Shown one piece after another: positions 34,154 to 43,703 of a stretch of DNA of 64,000 nt. Source of the DNA: Novosphingobium aerophilum (GTDB lineage: Bacteria; Pseudomonadota; Alphaproteobacteria; Sphingomonadales; Sphingomonadaceae); contig NZ_JACLAU010000001.1 in NCBI RefSeq assembly GCF_014230305.1, positions 124,001 to 188,000 on the forward strand, in the 5' to 3' direction. The stretch's first letter is position 1. Each line of letters starts with the position of its first letter. A model generated the notes under the pieces. It saw nothing but the letters and a program-made list of their open reading frames with translations, was not told where the DNA came from and did not search any database. Position numbers and translations under genes: made by a program.

Positions 34154-35671
34154 TCAGGCGATCGGGGCGCGGCGTCCGGCCCAGGGTGCGGCGCGTTCGA
34201 TCTGTCCGGCGAGGCGGAACAGCAGGGCCTCCTCGCCATAACGGCCCAGGAACTGGATGCCGATCGGCAGCCCGTCGGGCGACATCGCCAGCGGCAGCGA
34301 CATCGCCGGCTGGCCGGTGAAGTTGGCGATCTGGGTGTAGGGTGCAAAGCCTGCCGCGCGGCGGCCCCAGGTCTCGAAATCGCAGTCCGGGGTCAGGTTG
34401 ACCCGGCCCAGCGGCAAGGGTGGGGCGGCGAGTGTCGGGCAGAGGATCACGTCATAGCGCGTCAGGAACCCGGCCATGGTCGTGGCCGCCTGCTGGAAGG
34501 TGTTGTTGGCGCGGGCATAGTCCATCGCGGTGAAGCGCTTGCCGTATTCGACGAAGCCCTGGGTGATCGGTTCGAGCAGTTGCGCCGGATCGAGCCCGGT
34601 CGCCTTGGCCCGGTCGGTCACGTCGGCCGCCACCGAGGCGCCAATGATCGCGAAGGAGGCAAAGCCCAGGGCGGCCATGTCGAATGTCGGGGCTGCTTCC
34701 TCGACGTGGTGGCCCAGGCTCTCGCACAGCCGGGCGGCGGCGCGGGTCGCCTCGGCCACGGCCGGATCGACCGGGCTGCCGGTGAACGGCGTGACCATCA
34801 GGGCGATCCGCAGGGCGCCCGGCGCCTTGCCGACCTGCGCCAGAAAGCTGCCCTCCGGCCCCGGCGCGCCATAGCGCGATCCGGGTTCGACCCCGCAGGT
34901 GGCGTCGAGGATCGCGGCGCTGTCGCGCACGCTGCGGGTCACCGCATGGTGAGCGGACAGGCCGCCCCAGCCTTCGGTGCGGCCGGGCCCCATCGGCACG
35001 CGCCCGCGGCTCGGCTTGAGGCCGAACAGCCCGCAGCATGCCGCGGGAATGCGGATCGAACCGCCGCCGTCCGTGGCATGGGCCGCGGGCAGCACGCCCG
35101 CCGCCACGGCCGCCGCCGCTCCGCCGGACGATCCGCCGGTGGTGTGGGCCGGGTTCCACGGATTGCGGGTGTCGCCGTTCAGCTTGTTCTCGGTGGTCGG
35201 GGTCAGGCCGAACTCGGGAGTCGTGGTCTTGCCGAAGATCACGAAACCCGCGGCCTCGATCCGCCGCACCAGCTCGGAACTGACCGCCGCGCGGTTGCCC
35301 TTGTAGAAGCGGCTGCCGCCCTCGCTCAGTTCGCCCGCGATATGGGTGTTGAGGTCCTTGATCAGCCACGGCACGCCGCGGAACGGCCCGTCCGGCAAGC
35401 CGGCCGAGACCGCCTTGCGGGCCCGGTCGTAGAGCACCTGCGCCATGAAGTTGTAGCGCGGGTTGAGCGCTTCGGCCCGCCCGATCGCCGCGTCGATGAG
35501 CTCGGCGGGAGACACCTTGCGGCGCCGGACCAGATCGGCCAGGCCCAGTGCGTCGTGGGCGTCGAGCAGGCCGGTGGTGGCCGGTGCGGCACGGGCCGCG
35601 CCGGTCGTCCCGGTGGCCATGGCCGCGGCCCCGGCGGCGGCACCGGCGATCACCTCGCGTCGGGTTGCCAT
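34154..35671 (-). CDS. Amidase signature family enzyme, exported
   Basis: A 505-aa amidase. The Ser-cisSer-Lys catalytic triad is visible: Lys in PWLIKDLN, and the serines in TTGGSSGGAAAAVAAG and DGGGSIRIPA. The N-terminus MATRREVIAGAAAGAAAMA looks like a twin-arginine signal, suggesting periplasmic location. It hydrolyses an amide or related acyl bond; the substrate is not predictable. It starts 4 bp after the Rieske oxygenase gene and ends the operon that begins with the CoA ligase. Confidence 0.92.
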   Translation of the reverse strand: MATRREVIAGAAAGAAAMATGTTGAARAAPATTGLLDAHDALGLADLVRRRKVSPAELIDAAIGRAEALNPRYNFMAQVLYDRARKAVSAGLPDGPFRGVPWLIKDLNTHIAGELSEGGSRFYKGNRAAVSSELVRRIEAAGFVIFGKTTTPEFGLTPTTENKLNGDTRNPWNPAHTTGGSSGGAAAAVAAGVLPAAHATDGGGSIRIPAACCGLFGLKPSRGRVPMGPGRTEGWGGLSAHHAVTRSVRDSAAILDATCGVEPGSRYGAPGPEGSFLAQVGKAPGALRIALMVTPFTGSPVDPAVAEATRAAARLCESLGHHVEEAAPTFDMAALGFASFAIIGASVAADVTDRAKATGLDPAQLLEPITQGFVEYGKRFTAMDYARANNTFQQAATTMAGFLTRYDVILCPTLAAPPLPLGRVNLTPDCDFETWGRRAAGFAPYTQIANFTGQPAMSLPLAMSPDGLPIGIQFLGRYGEEALLFRLAGQIERAAPWAGRRAPIA

Positions 35672-35675
35672 CGGT

Positions 35676-36821
35676 TCAGCCCTTCACCAGGTGGGCAGGC
35701 TTGCCCTGGCCTTCGACATAGTAGCGCGCGTAATACTTGCGGAAGTCGGCGATCGGACCGTCCCCGGCGCAGATGATCGGGTCGGGCTGGAACTTCTGGC
35801 GATCCCACACGACCTTGTCCTGATCATACTGTTTGCAGATGTCGCGGATGATCGCCCGGGCCAGCCCGGCGCGCTCGCCTTCCGCCTGGCTGCGGGGCTG
35901 GGTGAAGCAGAACCGGGTGTGCGCCACGTCGAGCTCGACCGGGGTGATGCAGGCCACCAGCAGCGTCTCGCAGATGCCGGTGAAGCGGGTCCAGCTCTGC
36001 CCCGGCCCCATCGTGTCATAGCTGATCTGGCCGTCGACCTCGCCCCAGGGCGTGCCCATCTTGGCTTTCACGTCGGCACCGCGGCCCCATTCGCCCCAGC
36101 GCAGGTCGCCCAGCGGGACATTGGCCGTGCCGTGGATGTACTTGAAGTGGGCCACGTCGACCCCGTTTTCGGCCATGTTCTGGATCGATCCGTAGACCTT
36201 CCATTCGAACACGTCGAAATCGGTCCATTCGGGATCGGCGCACTCGGGCAGGTGGGCCACCTCCCACAACGGCGCGGCGCCTTCGGGGTGATACCACATC
36301 CAGATCCAGCGGTTGGCCTCGCTCACCGGGTAGGTGGTGGTGCAGCGGCGCTTGACCTGCGGCGGGATCACCTTGGAATAGGGTATCTCCTGGACCACGC
36401 CTTCCTCGCCGTCATAGCGCCAGGCGTGGAACGGGCATTCCAGCAGGTTGCCATGGACCTTGCCACCGTGGCCCATGTGCGCGCCCAGGTGCTTGCAGTA
36501 GGCATCGATGATCCGCACCTGGCCGTCCTCGCCGCGCCACATCGCCAGGTCCCTGGCGAAATAGCGGAGCGGCTTGACCTCGCCCACGGCAAGCTTGGCC
36601 GACAGCTCGATCGGGTACCAGCCGAAGGGAAAGCCGATGTCGAGGTTGCGCTCCTCGATCGAGGCGCGGCCCTCGACCGGGGCCACCCGCCAGTCGATCA
36701 GGTCCTGGCCCTTCAGCTTCTCGAGAATCTGCCAGACGGCGACAGGCGCGGTGCGGGCGTCGGTGGCCGCAGCGGCCGGGGCCGAGTCAGCGAGTGCGGG
36801 GGCGGTTTCAGGTGCAGTCAT
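35676..36821 (-). CDS. Rieske non-heme iron oxygenase, KshA-like
   Basis: A 381-aa oxygenase alpha-type subunit. The Rieske cluster ligands are C109/H111 (CKHLGAHMGHGG) and C129/H132 (CPFHAW). The mononuclear iron site is in NMAENGVDVAHFKYIHG (H225 and H230). The layout resembles 3-ketosteroid 9-alpha-hydroxylase and related single-component-type oxygenases acting on polycyclic substrates. The ATG at 36821 has GGAG 8 bp upstream. No dedicated reductase is adjacent. Substrate is unproven. Confidence 0.87.
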   Translation of the reverse strand: MTAPETAPALADSAPAAAATDARTAPVAVWQILEKLKGQDLIDWRVAPVEGRASIEERNLDIGFPFGWYPIELSAKLAVGEVKPLRYFARDLAMWRGEDGQVRIIDAYCKHLGAHMGHGGKVHGNLLECPFHAWRYDGEEGVVQEIPYSKVIPPQVKRRCTTTYPVSEANRWIWMWYHPEGAAPLWEVAHLPECADPEWTDFDVFEWKVYGSIQNMAENGVDVAHFKYIHGTANVPLGDLRWGEWGRGADVKAKMGTPWGEVDGQISYDTMGPGQSWTRFTGICETLLVACITPVELDVAHTRFCFTQPRSQAEGERAGLARAIIRDICKQYDQDKVVWDRQKFQPDPIICAGDGPIADFRKYYARYYVEGQGKPAHLVKG

Positions 36822-36973
36822 GGCAAGGACTCCAGAGCCATGCCCGCGCGGGGCGCGGGGCATTTCCGGGCGGGCCGGGTTGTCTTGCCCGTCCGGAAAA
36901 GCGTTGAGAATGAAGCAGACTTCCCGGCTTCGCACGCAAAGAAAGTGGGTTGGGGCATGACCGGCGCTTCCCG

Positions 36974-37828
36974 TCAGGCCGGCTCAGGCGCGGCCAGCGG
37001 CGCGCGTCCGTCCAGCGTCCGAACCGCCACGCCGAGCCGCGCCAGCAGCGGCAGGCTGCGCACGATCTGGCCGCTGAGCTCGGACGCGGGCCGGTGGCAC
37101 AGTTGCAGAGCGGCCTCGGCCATGGCTTCGACCGGTTCCAGATGGTCGCGCTGGTCCCAGCCGCCCACCGCCAGCGCCCCTTCGCTCGCCACGGCGCCGA
37201 CCGGGGCCAGGGCATTGACCGCGATCGGCTCGCGCGAGAGCTCGACCGCCCAGCCGGCGGTCAGCCGGTCAAGCGCCGCCTTGCTGGTCCCGTAAAGCGT
37301 GGCATGGCCATCACGGTTGAAGGCCGTGGCGCGATCCTGTTCGTCCCACGGCGCCGGGGGCGGGCAATCGGCCGTGGCGCTGGAAATGTTGAGGATCCAC
37401 CCCGCTCCTGCCGCGCGCAGATGCGGCAAGGCCGCCTGCGACAGGTCCTGCGGCGCGCGCAGGTTCATCTGGAAAGCCAGGTCGAAGTGGCGCGGCTGGG
37501 CCTCCCAGATCGGCACGAAGCGCGCCCAGGCGGCGTTGTTGACCAGGATGTCGAGCCGACCGAACCGGGCGACCGTGGCGGGCACGATCCGCGCGCGATC
37601 CTCGGCGCTGACGAGATCGGCCGGGATGGTCAGGGCCTCGCCCCCCGCCGCGGTGATCGCCGCCACGGTCTCCGCAAGGGACCCGGGCAGCGCGCCGCCC
37701 GGCGCGGCGGTGCGGGCGACCAGCGCCACTCTGGCGCCCTCGGCGGCAAAGCGCCGGGCGATCGCGGCGCCGATGCCACGGCTCGCCCCGGTCACGATCG
37801 CCACCTTGCCCGCCAGAAGCCCCGTCAC
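36974..37828 (-). CDS. SDR family oxidoreductase
   Basis: A 284-aa short-chain dehydrogenase with TGASRGIG, NNAAW and catalytic YGTSK. Its C-terminus is longer than usual and lacks the common GxxxxVDGG ending (SLPLLARLGVAVRTLDG instead). The GTG start at 37828 has GGAG 7 bp upstream. It lies 13 bp downstream of the amidohydrolase gene in the same operon. A 152-bp gap separates it from the Rieske oxygenase. Confidence 0.9.
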   Translation of the reverse strand: MTGLLAGKVAIVTGASRGIGAAIARRFAAEGARVALVARTAAPGGALPGSLAETVAAITAAGGEALTIPADLVSAEDRARIVPATVARFGRLDILVNNAAWARFVPIWEAQPRHFDLAFQMNLRAPQDLSQAALPHLRAAGAGWILNISSATADCPPPAPWDEQDRATAFNRDGHATLYGTSKAALDRLTAGWAVELSREPIAVNALAPVGAVASEGALAVGGWDQRDHLEPVEAMAEAALQLCHRPASELSGQIVRSLPLLARLGVAVRTLDGRAPLAAPEPA

Positions 37829-37841
37829 GCCGTTGCTCCGC

Positions 37842-38708
37842 TTACAGCTTGAACAGCCGCCGCGCGTTGTCGCGCAGGAACTTCGGCCAGACCTCGTCCT
37901 TGAGCGGCACGTGCTGCATGTCGCTCATGATCCGGTCCAGGCTGAGCCCCATCGGGAAATAGCCGGCGTAGAGCACCTTGTCGGCGCCGCGGGTGTTGGC
38001 GTAGTCGATGATCGCCTTCGGATAGTGCTTGGGCGCGAAGGCGCTGGTCGAATAGTACAGGTTCGGCCACTTCAGCATCAGCTTGACCGCCAGCGCCTCC
38101 CACGGCTCGGCGCCGTGCCGCATCACGATCTTCAGGTCCGGGAAGAACCAGCAGACCTCGTCGAGATGCTCGACCTTCTGGGTCTCCATCGGGATGCGGG
38201 GGCCGGGGATGCCGACGTTGAGCATGATCGGCAGGTCGAGCTCGACACAGGCGGCATAGATCGGGAACATGTACTTGTGGTTGATCGCCACCTGCGGCAG
38301 CGTCCCGGCGGGGAAGCACGAGACCGCCGAAAGCCCGACCTCGGCGTGGATCCGCTTGATCCGGCGGACTTCCTCCATGCCCTTGTTGGGGTCGATCGGC
38401 AGATCGAAGAAGAACCGGTCGCCGTACATCTCCTTGGCCCGGCGCGAGGTCTGGTTGTCGTTCCAGCCGACCAGCGCCTTGTCGATACCATGAGCGTCCA
38501 TCTGCGCGACGGTCCACTGGACGTAGTCGTCGGCATGGCCGGTCTGCGGCACGTCCTTGAACATGTACTGCGCCGGCATGGAGAACTGCTGCAGCGTTTG
38601 CGCGTCCTTGATCAGCGGGCGGAAGCTGGTGAACCAGTCGGAACGGTCCTCCGCCTCCGGGATGCCCAGCATGCAGTCGATGATCCCGATGTCCTTGGGC
38701 ATTGCCAT
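37842..38708 (-). CDS. Amidohydrolase-2 family protein
   Basis: A 288-aa metal-dependent hydrolase or decarboxylase of the ACMSD/gamma-resorcylate decarboxylase superfamily. Late conserved segments are present (FPDLKIVMRHGAEPWE, NLYYSTSA, DKVLYAGYFPMGL, NARRLFKL). The N-terminal HxH is not clear: IGIIDCMLG takes its place, so the metal site is atypical. It starts 1 bp after the CoA ligase stop. A decarboxylation or ring hydrolysis of a CoA-derived intermediate is possible. Confidence 0.85.
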   Translation of the reverse strand: MAMPKDIGIIDCMLGIPEAEDRSDWFTSFRPLIKDAQTLQQFSMPAQYMFKDVPQTGHADDYVQWTVAQMDAHGIDKALVGWNDNQTSRRAKEMYGDRFFFDLPIDPNKGMEEVRRIKRIHAEVGLSAVSCFPAGTLPQVAINHKYMFPIYAACVELDLPIMLNVGIPGPRIPMETQKVEHLDEVCWFFPDLKIVMRHGAEPWEALAVKLMLKWPNLYYSTSAFAPKHYPKAIIDYANTRGADKVLYAGYFPMGLSLDRIMSDMQHVPLKDEVWPKFLRDNARRLFKL

Positions 38709-38709
38709 G

Positions 38710-40383
38710 TCATTGTTCTCCGATAAGGGTTGGCCAGGCCGGGCGCAGGATGTTCTTGTCGACCTTGCCCACGGCGTTGCGCGGCAGGGTCGTGGCGCTG
38801 AACGCCACCCGGGCCGGGGCCTTGTAGCGGGCGAGACGCTGGGCGACCCACTCGATCACCTCATCCTCGCCGATCCCCTCGGCGACGACCACGGCGACCA
38901 GCCGTTCGCCCAGCCGCTCGTCGGGAATGCCGAAGGCGGCGCATTCGCGGATCTGCGGCAGTTCGCCCAGGGCCCGCTCGACCTCGGCGCAATAGATGTT
39001 CTCGCCGCCGGAAATGACCATGTCCTTCTTGCGGTCGACGATGAAGACATAGCCTTCCTCGTCGATCAGCCCGACGTCGCCGGTGCGCAGCCAGCCGTCG
39101 GGGCTCAGCACGGCGGCGGTATCCTCCGGGCGGTTCCAGTAGCCCAGCATGATCTGCGCCCCGCGCACCACGATCTCGCCGAGCTCGCCGGTGCCCAGCA
39201 CCCGGCCATCGGCGTCCTCGATCCGCGCATCGACTAGGGGCAGCACCCGGCCCGCCGCCGCGGGGCGTCGCATGAAGTCCGGGCCAACCGACTGGGCGAT
39301 GGCGCCGGTGCATTCGGTCATGCCATAGCCGGTCCCGATCTGCGCCTGCGGGCACATCGCATGGACCGCTTCGACCAGATTGACCGGCAGGGCCTGCCCG
39401 CCGCTGCCGATGTTGCGCAGGCTGGCGATGTCGACGTCGCTCAGCTCGGCGCGGTGCAGCAGGTCCCACAGCATCGCGGGCACGGCACTGAACAGGCTGA
39501 TGCCCTCGCGCGCGATCAGGCGGACCGCCTCCTGGGCATCCCAGCGCCGCATCACCACCACCTTGGACCCGGCAAGGAAGGGCGACAGGAAGGCCGAGAT
39601 CAGGCCCGAGACGTGAAACAGCGGATAGACCAGCAGCGAGGCGGCCTGGGGCAGGTTGGCGATCAGCGTCTCCACCGGCAGGCCCATGGTGCGGGCCATG
39701 TTGTGCAGCACCATCATCCCGGAGAGCTGGGTGTTGAGCAGCCCGGTGATCATGTTGCGGTGGCTCAGCACCGCGCCCTTGGCCCGGCCGGTCGTGCCCG
39801 AGGTGAACAGGATCGTGCAGGGGTCATCGCCTGCCGCGTCCTCGTGCGCGCTGACCGGCCCGGCACTGCGGCGGGCGATCTCGTCCGGATCGAACGGGTG
39901 GGTCAGGTCGAGCATCCGCCCCTGCCAGCCCGCCGCGCGGATCGCCTGGCCGCGTTCGGCATCGACCAGCACCACGGCCGGGGCCGTGTCCTCGAGCATG
40001 GCCACCAGCTCGGGGCCGGACGCACGGCTGTTCATCAGCACGGCAATCCCGCCCGCGCGCATGATCGCGAGGAAGCCGACCAGCCATTCGGCACGGTTGC
40101 GCATGCAGATCGCCACACGCTCGCCGCGGTGGGCGTGAAGCATGGGCACAAGCTGGTCGCGCCAGTCGAAGAACTGGGTGAAGGTGAGACGGCGCTCGGC
40201 CCCGTCGCTGTCGAAATCGACCACGCAGGTCCGCTCGCCGAAGCGGCGGGCGCTTTCGATCAGGTGGTTCAGATCGTCCGGGGCGTTGACGAACTGGCGC
40301 AGCCCACCGCGCTCGCCCACTTCGAAGGGGCTGCCCGGGGCCGTGACCTCGACGAACACCGGATCGAGGGTCGCCGCGCTCAT
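38710..40383 (-). CDS. AMP-dependent acyl-CoA ligase
   Basis: A 557-aa ANL-superfamily ligase. ATP loop FTSGTTGRAKGAVLS, GYGMTECTG, GWLRTGDVGLIDEEGY and the C-terminal GKVDKNILRP lysine segment are present. It should activate a carboxylic acid as its CoA thioester, the entry or side-chain step of the operon it leads (ligase, amidohydrolase, SDR, Rieske oxygenase, amidase). The ATG at 40383 lacks a strong ribosome-binding site; an upstream TTG at 40443 is the alternative. Confidence 0.9.
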   Translation of the reverse strand: MSAATLDPVFVEVTAPGSPFEVGERGGLRQFVNAPDDLNHLIESARRFGERTCVVDFDSDGAERRLTFTQFFDWRDQLVPMLHAHRGERVAICMRNRAEWLVGFLAIMRAGGIAVLMNSRASGPELVAMLEDTAPAVVLVDAERGQAIRAAGWQGRMLDLTHPFDPDEIARRSAGPVSAHEDAAGDDPCTILFTSGTTGRAKGAVLSHRNMITGLLNTQLSGMMVLHNMARTMGLPVETLIANLPQAASLLVYPLFHVSGLISAFLSPFLAGSKVVVMRRWDAQEAVRLIAREGISLFSAVPAMLWDLLHRAELSDVDIASLRNIGSGGQALPVNLVEAVHAMCPQAQIGTGYGMTECTGAIAQSVGPDFMRRPAAAGRVLPLVDARIEDADGRVLGTGELGEIVVRGAQIMLGYWNRPEDTAAVLSPDGWLRTGDVGLIDEEGYVFIVDRKKDMVISGGENIYCAEVERALGELPQIRECAAFGIPDERLGERLVAVVVAEGIGEDEVIEWVAQRLARYKAPARVAFSATTLPRNAVGKVDKNILRPAWPTLIGEQ

Positions 40384-40477
40384 GCGCTGGTCGCCCGTGG
40401 CTGCGGCCTTGCCGTCATTGCTGCGCTCTCCCCGCCGAATCAACCTGTGCCGGCGTTGCGGGATGCACTCTAGAACG

Positions 40478-40500
40478 TGGCTTTGCGGATTTCAAAGCCA
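40478..40500. promoter_or_regulatory. 8-bp inverted repeat upstream of the CoA ligase operon
   Basis: TGGCTTTG (40478-40485) and CAAAGCCA (40493-40500) are exact inverse copies with 7 nt between. They sit about 95 bp before the ligase start in a locally AT-richer 211-bp gap, a plausible regulator site. The regulator is unknown; the LuxR-type gene at 42499 is a candidate. Confidence 0.45.
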
Positions 40501-40594
40501 AATAATCTGCGCAGGTGACGTTTTTTGGCTCTCCATAAACGGATATTGCACATAAATGGCCCGGCCAAAACGCGCCACTCGATTGTCGTGCGCC

Positions 40595-41692
40595 CTAGAG
40601 CTTGACCACCCGGACCTGCGGCACGACGGGCTCCGCCGCGTTGATCCAGCGCCACAGCCCGGTCCCGCTGCGGTGCCCGGCAAGATCGATCCAGTTGCCG
40701 AAGCCCGGGTCGGCATCGGCGCAGACCACCACCACGCTGCCGTCCGGTTCGTAGCGGGCCATCGCGTTGTTGACCCACACCTTCTGGTGGACGTGGTCGA
40801 GCGATTCCATCCACCAGTTGTCGATCTGGAAGTTCCAGATGCGGCAGGCAGGAACCGGGGTTTCGATGACCAGCGCTTCCCCGGGCTGGAGATCGAAGTA
40901 CAGGTGTCCATACCAGATGTTCGGATCGCCGCCGGCCTTCTGGAAGAACTCCTGCGGTGCGTCGTAGATCCGGTTGGGCTGGCTCTTGAACCATTCGGAC
41001 CAGGTGGCGAAGGTGTTGGCCGTGCCGCGGGTCCAGGCGGCCGAGGCCAGCAACTGCTCTTCGATCTGCGCCGGGGTGAGCAGGGCCGGTGCGGCCGGGC
41101 CGGGGCTGATCCGTTCCACCCGGATGTCGGCGGGGACCTGGGTGCGCTTGTCGTCGAAGGTCTGGCGGACGATCAGCAAGGTGGTGTCGTCCGCCATGGG
41201 CAGCCAGTTGCCCGGCTGCGGCTCGCGGCTGACGATGATCTCGAAGGTCCCATCCGGACCGAACGCCATGTCGGCGAACTCGATTTCGCCGGTCGAAACC
41301 ATGGTCCCGTCGATCGCATAGCGATTGGCCTTGCTGCCGATCGAGAAGTACGGAACCGAATTGCGCCGGCCGGTGATGCGATAGGTCCGGTCACCCCGCA
41401 CCACGCATTGCTGGTAGAGGTTGTCGGGATTGTCCGCGCCGATCTTCAGCTTGTCGTCGCAAAGCAGGAATAGCCGGGGAAAGTCCGGATCGGCGCTGTC
41501 CACCAGCATGTTGAGTGAGGTCCGCGCGAGGCGGCTGAGGTAGCGCAGCCCTTCGGCCTGATCGAGCGCGGTGGTCGGCGTGGCCTCGCGGCTGAGCACC
41601 GCGCCGGCCTCTGCCAGTTCGGCGCAGAACCGGCGCCAGACCGCCTCGAGGCTGCCGACATCGGCGCGGGGATCGAACGGCGTATCGGTCAT
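40595..41692 (-). CDS. DUF1214 domain protein (copy 1)
   Basis: A 365-aa protein with a C-terminal DUF1214-type beta-sandwich. Shared landmarks with the copy at 47250-48506 are TYRITGRRNSVPYF, NWLPM, CRIWNFQIDNWWMESLD and ADADPGFGNWIDLAGH. No catalytic residues are known to me for this family. The ATG at 41692 follows GAGG by 9 bp. It is read toward the CoA ligase operon but separated by 211 bp. Function unknown; the context suggests a catabolic accessory or novel hydrolase/isomerase. Confidence 0.82.
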   Translation of the reverse strand: MTDTPFDPRADVGSLEAVWRRFCAELAEAGAVLSREATPTTALDQAEGLRYLSRLARTSLNMLVDSADPDFPRLFLLCDDKLKIGADNPDNLYQQCVVRGDRTYRITGRRNSVPYFSIGSKANRYAIDGTMVSTGEIEFADMAFGPDGTFEIIVSREPQPGNWLPMADDTTLLIVRQTFDDKRTQVPADIRVERISPGPAAPALLTPAQIEEQLLASAAWTRGTANTFATWSEWFKSQPNRIYDAPQEFFQKAGGDPNIWYGHLYFDLQPGEALVIETPVPACRIWNFQIDNWWMESLDHVHQKVWVNNAMARYEPDGSVVVVCADADPGFGNWIDLAGHRSGTGLWRWINAAEPVVPQVRVVKL

Positions 41693-41787
41693 CGGGAGCA
41701 TCCTCATCGAAGGGGCCGGCGCGCCGGCGCGGTGCGGTCAGGGGCGAGGGGGCAGGGGCACGATCATCGCCTTGCGGGTACGCGGCT

Positions 41788-42306
41788 TCAGGCCCGCCGC
41801 CCGGCGAGCCGGCGGCCGGCCAGGACGAGCGCCCCGACATAGGCCGCGGTGACGACCACGGCGCGTGACATCTGCGACAGGGTGGCCCCATCCATCAGCG
41901 CCGGGATCGCCCCGACGGTCAGGAACAGCATCATGGCGTGGTTCACCACCCATCGGGCGCGGTGCAGGAGCAGCAGGTAGACCGCCAACAGGACCAGCGC
42001 GAGGGCCACTGCCATGCCCGGAACCGGTCCCAGCAGTGCCGGGAGACCGGTAAAGCTCCAGGCGAGGGCGATCCCGCCCTGGGCGCCGAGCAGCGCGGGC
42101 CAGAACTGGTCCGGCGCGGCCCGGCCCAGACCGGTCCAGTAGAGCACGAACAGGAACCCGCCATACAGCGCGGTCAGCTTCAGGATCATGCCGATGGCGA
42201 CCAGGCCGGCGACCGCGACGATCACCCCGCCCAGCATCAGCAGGCCTTGCTTCGGGGTCAGGACGGCGTCGCCACTGGTTTGCGACGTGTCCGGGATGGC
42301 TGCCAT
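41788..42306 (-). CDS. Hypothetical integral membrane protein
   Basis: A 172-aa protein with about five hydrophobic segments (roughly residues 20-42, 46-60, 85-100, 103-120, 125-145) and a short polar N-terminus. No family is recognised. GGGAG precedes the ATG at 42306. It lies upstream of the DUF1214 gene and divergent from the LuxR-type regulator, so it may be part of the regulated unit, perhaps a transporter component or sensor. Confidence 0.65.
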   Translation of the reverse strand: MAAIPDTSQTSGDAVLTPKQGLLMLGGVIVAVAGLVAIGMILKLTALYGGFLFVLYWTGLGRAAPDQFWPALLGAQGGIALAWSFTGLPALLGPVPGMAVALALVLLAVYLLLLHRARWVVNHAMMLFLTVGAIPALMDGATLSQMSRAVVVTAAYVGALVLAGRRLAGRRA

Positions 42307-42498
42307 GGTTCTCGTCTCCCACCCGCTTGTACCAGCGGTGAGTGCAAGGGTGCCACGAGCGTCCTGTTGGGGCAACAGCATCGTACCGATTCCGGCTACC
42401 TTGCTTCGCAAATAGCAGCCTCATGTAGCCATAGACTGCCTTATGCGCAGCTCGATTGCCGCTTGCCCCCCGGTGAATCCGCCCTAGGCTGCCTTGCC

Positions 42499-43590
42499 AT
42501 GCCGATCGACCGCGTCGCCCCCGACACCCGGCATCTTGTCGACCTGCTCTTCGCGGGCCTCGCCGAGCGACCGATCTGGACGCGCTTTCGGGCCGAGCTG
42601 GCGCGGGTGAGCGGTGCGGGCGGTGTGGCCCTGGTGATCCGGGGCGGAACCGGCGCGGACGAAACCGCGGTGATCGGCGGCGAGGATGGCTCCGGAAGCG
42701 GGCATGGCCCGCCTCTGCCCGATCTGGTCGCGCTGGAGGGCATGGGCGAGCTGGCTCCGCAACGGATCGTCGGCACGGGTCGCGGGGGGCCGGCGCTCGG
42801 CCTGCGCGTGCCCTTGCCGGACGGGATGAGCGCCTGGCTGGTGCTGGAGGCCCCGGCCGCGCCGAAAGGGTGGGATGAGCTGGGGGTCATGGACCTGCTC
42901 GCCGCGCTGGCGCCCGATCTCTCTCGCGCGCTCCCGCTCTACGGGGTAATCGCCCAGCCGGAACGGGCGCGGCTGGTGGCGGAATATGTGCTGGAGGCGA
43001 GCGGCATCGGTGTCGTGGTGGTGACCGCGGATGGCACGGTCCTGTCGGCCAATGCCACGGCGCGGACGATCATGGCCCGGACCGACCTGCTGCGCCTGCG
43101 TGACGGCCGGCTGGTTGCCTCCACCTCGGCCGATCAGGCCGCCTTGCGCGCCGCGGTGGCGGCGATGGCCCGGGCGCAGGCTCCCCGGCTGGATCCCGCC
43201 TGCCATTGCTCGGTTGCTCTGGCCGATCCGGTCGGGGCGGCGCGGTTGACCCTGATCGTCCGGCCCGGCCCGCCGTACTGGCCGGTCAGCGCCCCGCTGC
43301 GCCGCACCGCGGTGGTGATCGTGCGCGATCCCGCCCAACCGGCGACATTGCCCCCGGGCGATCTGGCCGCGCTGTTCGGGCTGACCGCGGCCGAGGCGCG
43401 GCTGGCCACGCGCCTGGCCGATGGCGAGGGCCTGGACGAGGCGGCCCTGGCGCTGGGCATCACCCGCAACACCGCGCGATCCCAGCTACAGGCGATCTTC
43501 GCCAAGACCGGGGTGAACCGCCAGGGTGATCTGGTGCGGGTGCTGCTCGGATCGGCGGCGAACCATGTCGGCCCCGGCGGGGAAGGCTGA
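42499..43590 (+). CDS. LuxR-type helix-turn-helix regulator
   Basis: A 363-aa regulator. The C-terminal 65 residues form a LuxR/GerE-type HTH (LTAAEARLATRLADGEGLDE followed by ITRNTARSQLQAIFAKTGV). Residues 1-280 carry a putative sensory region with a PAS-like stretch near 165-200 (SGIGVVVVTADGTVLSANA). No receiver domain aspartates are evident, so it is not a standard response regulator. Divergent from the membrane protein gene, it may control the nearby catabolic operons. Confidence 0.88.
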   Translation: MPIDRVAPDTRHLVDLLFAGLAERPIWTRFRAELARVSGAGGVALVIRGGTGADETAVIGGEDGSGSGHGPPLPDLVALEGMGELAPQRIVGTGRGGPALGLRVPLPDGMSAWLVLEAPAAPKGWDELGVMDLLAALAPDLSRALPLYGVIAQPERARLVAEYVLEASGIGVVVVTADGTVLSANATARTIMARTDLLRLRDGRLVASTSADQAALRAAVAAMARAQAPRLDPACHCSVALADPVGAARLTLIVRPGPPYWPVSAPLRRTAVVIVRDPAQPATLPPGDLAALFGLTAAEARLATRLADGEGLDEAALALGITRNTARSQLQAIFAKTGVNRQGDLVRVLLGSAANHVGPGGEG

Positions 43591-43703
43591 CCGGCTTAGC
43601 GGGGATCGGGTTTGTTGTGGGCCACGCCCGGGTAAAGTATACGCAAACAAGCAGAACAATTCGCAGAGCATTTGCCATTTGCGGAAGGGAAAGGGGTTGA
43701 GCG

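Noticed and set aside
41938..42498. N-terminal extension of the LuxR-type regulator
   Set aside because: It is antisense to the membrane protein gene and of shadow composition. The ATG at 42499 gives a sensible protein.
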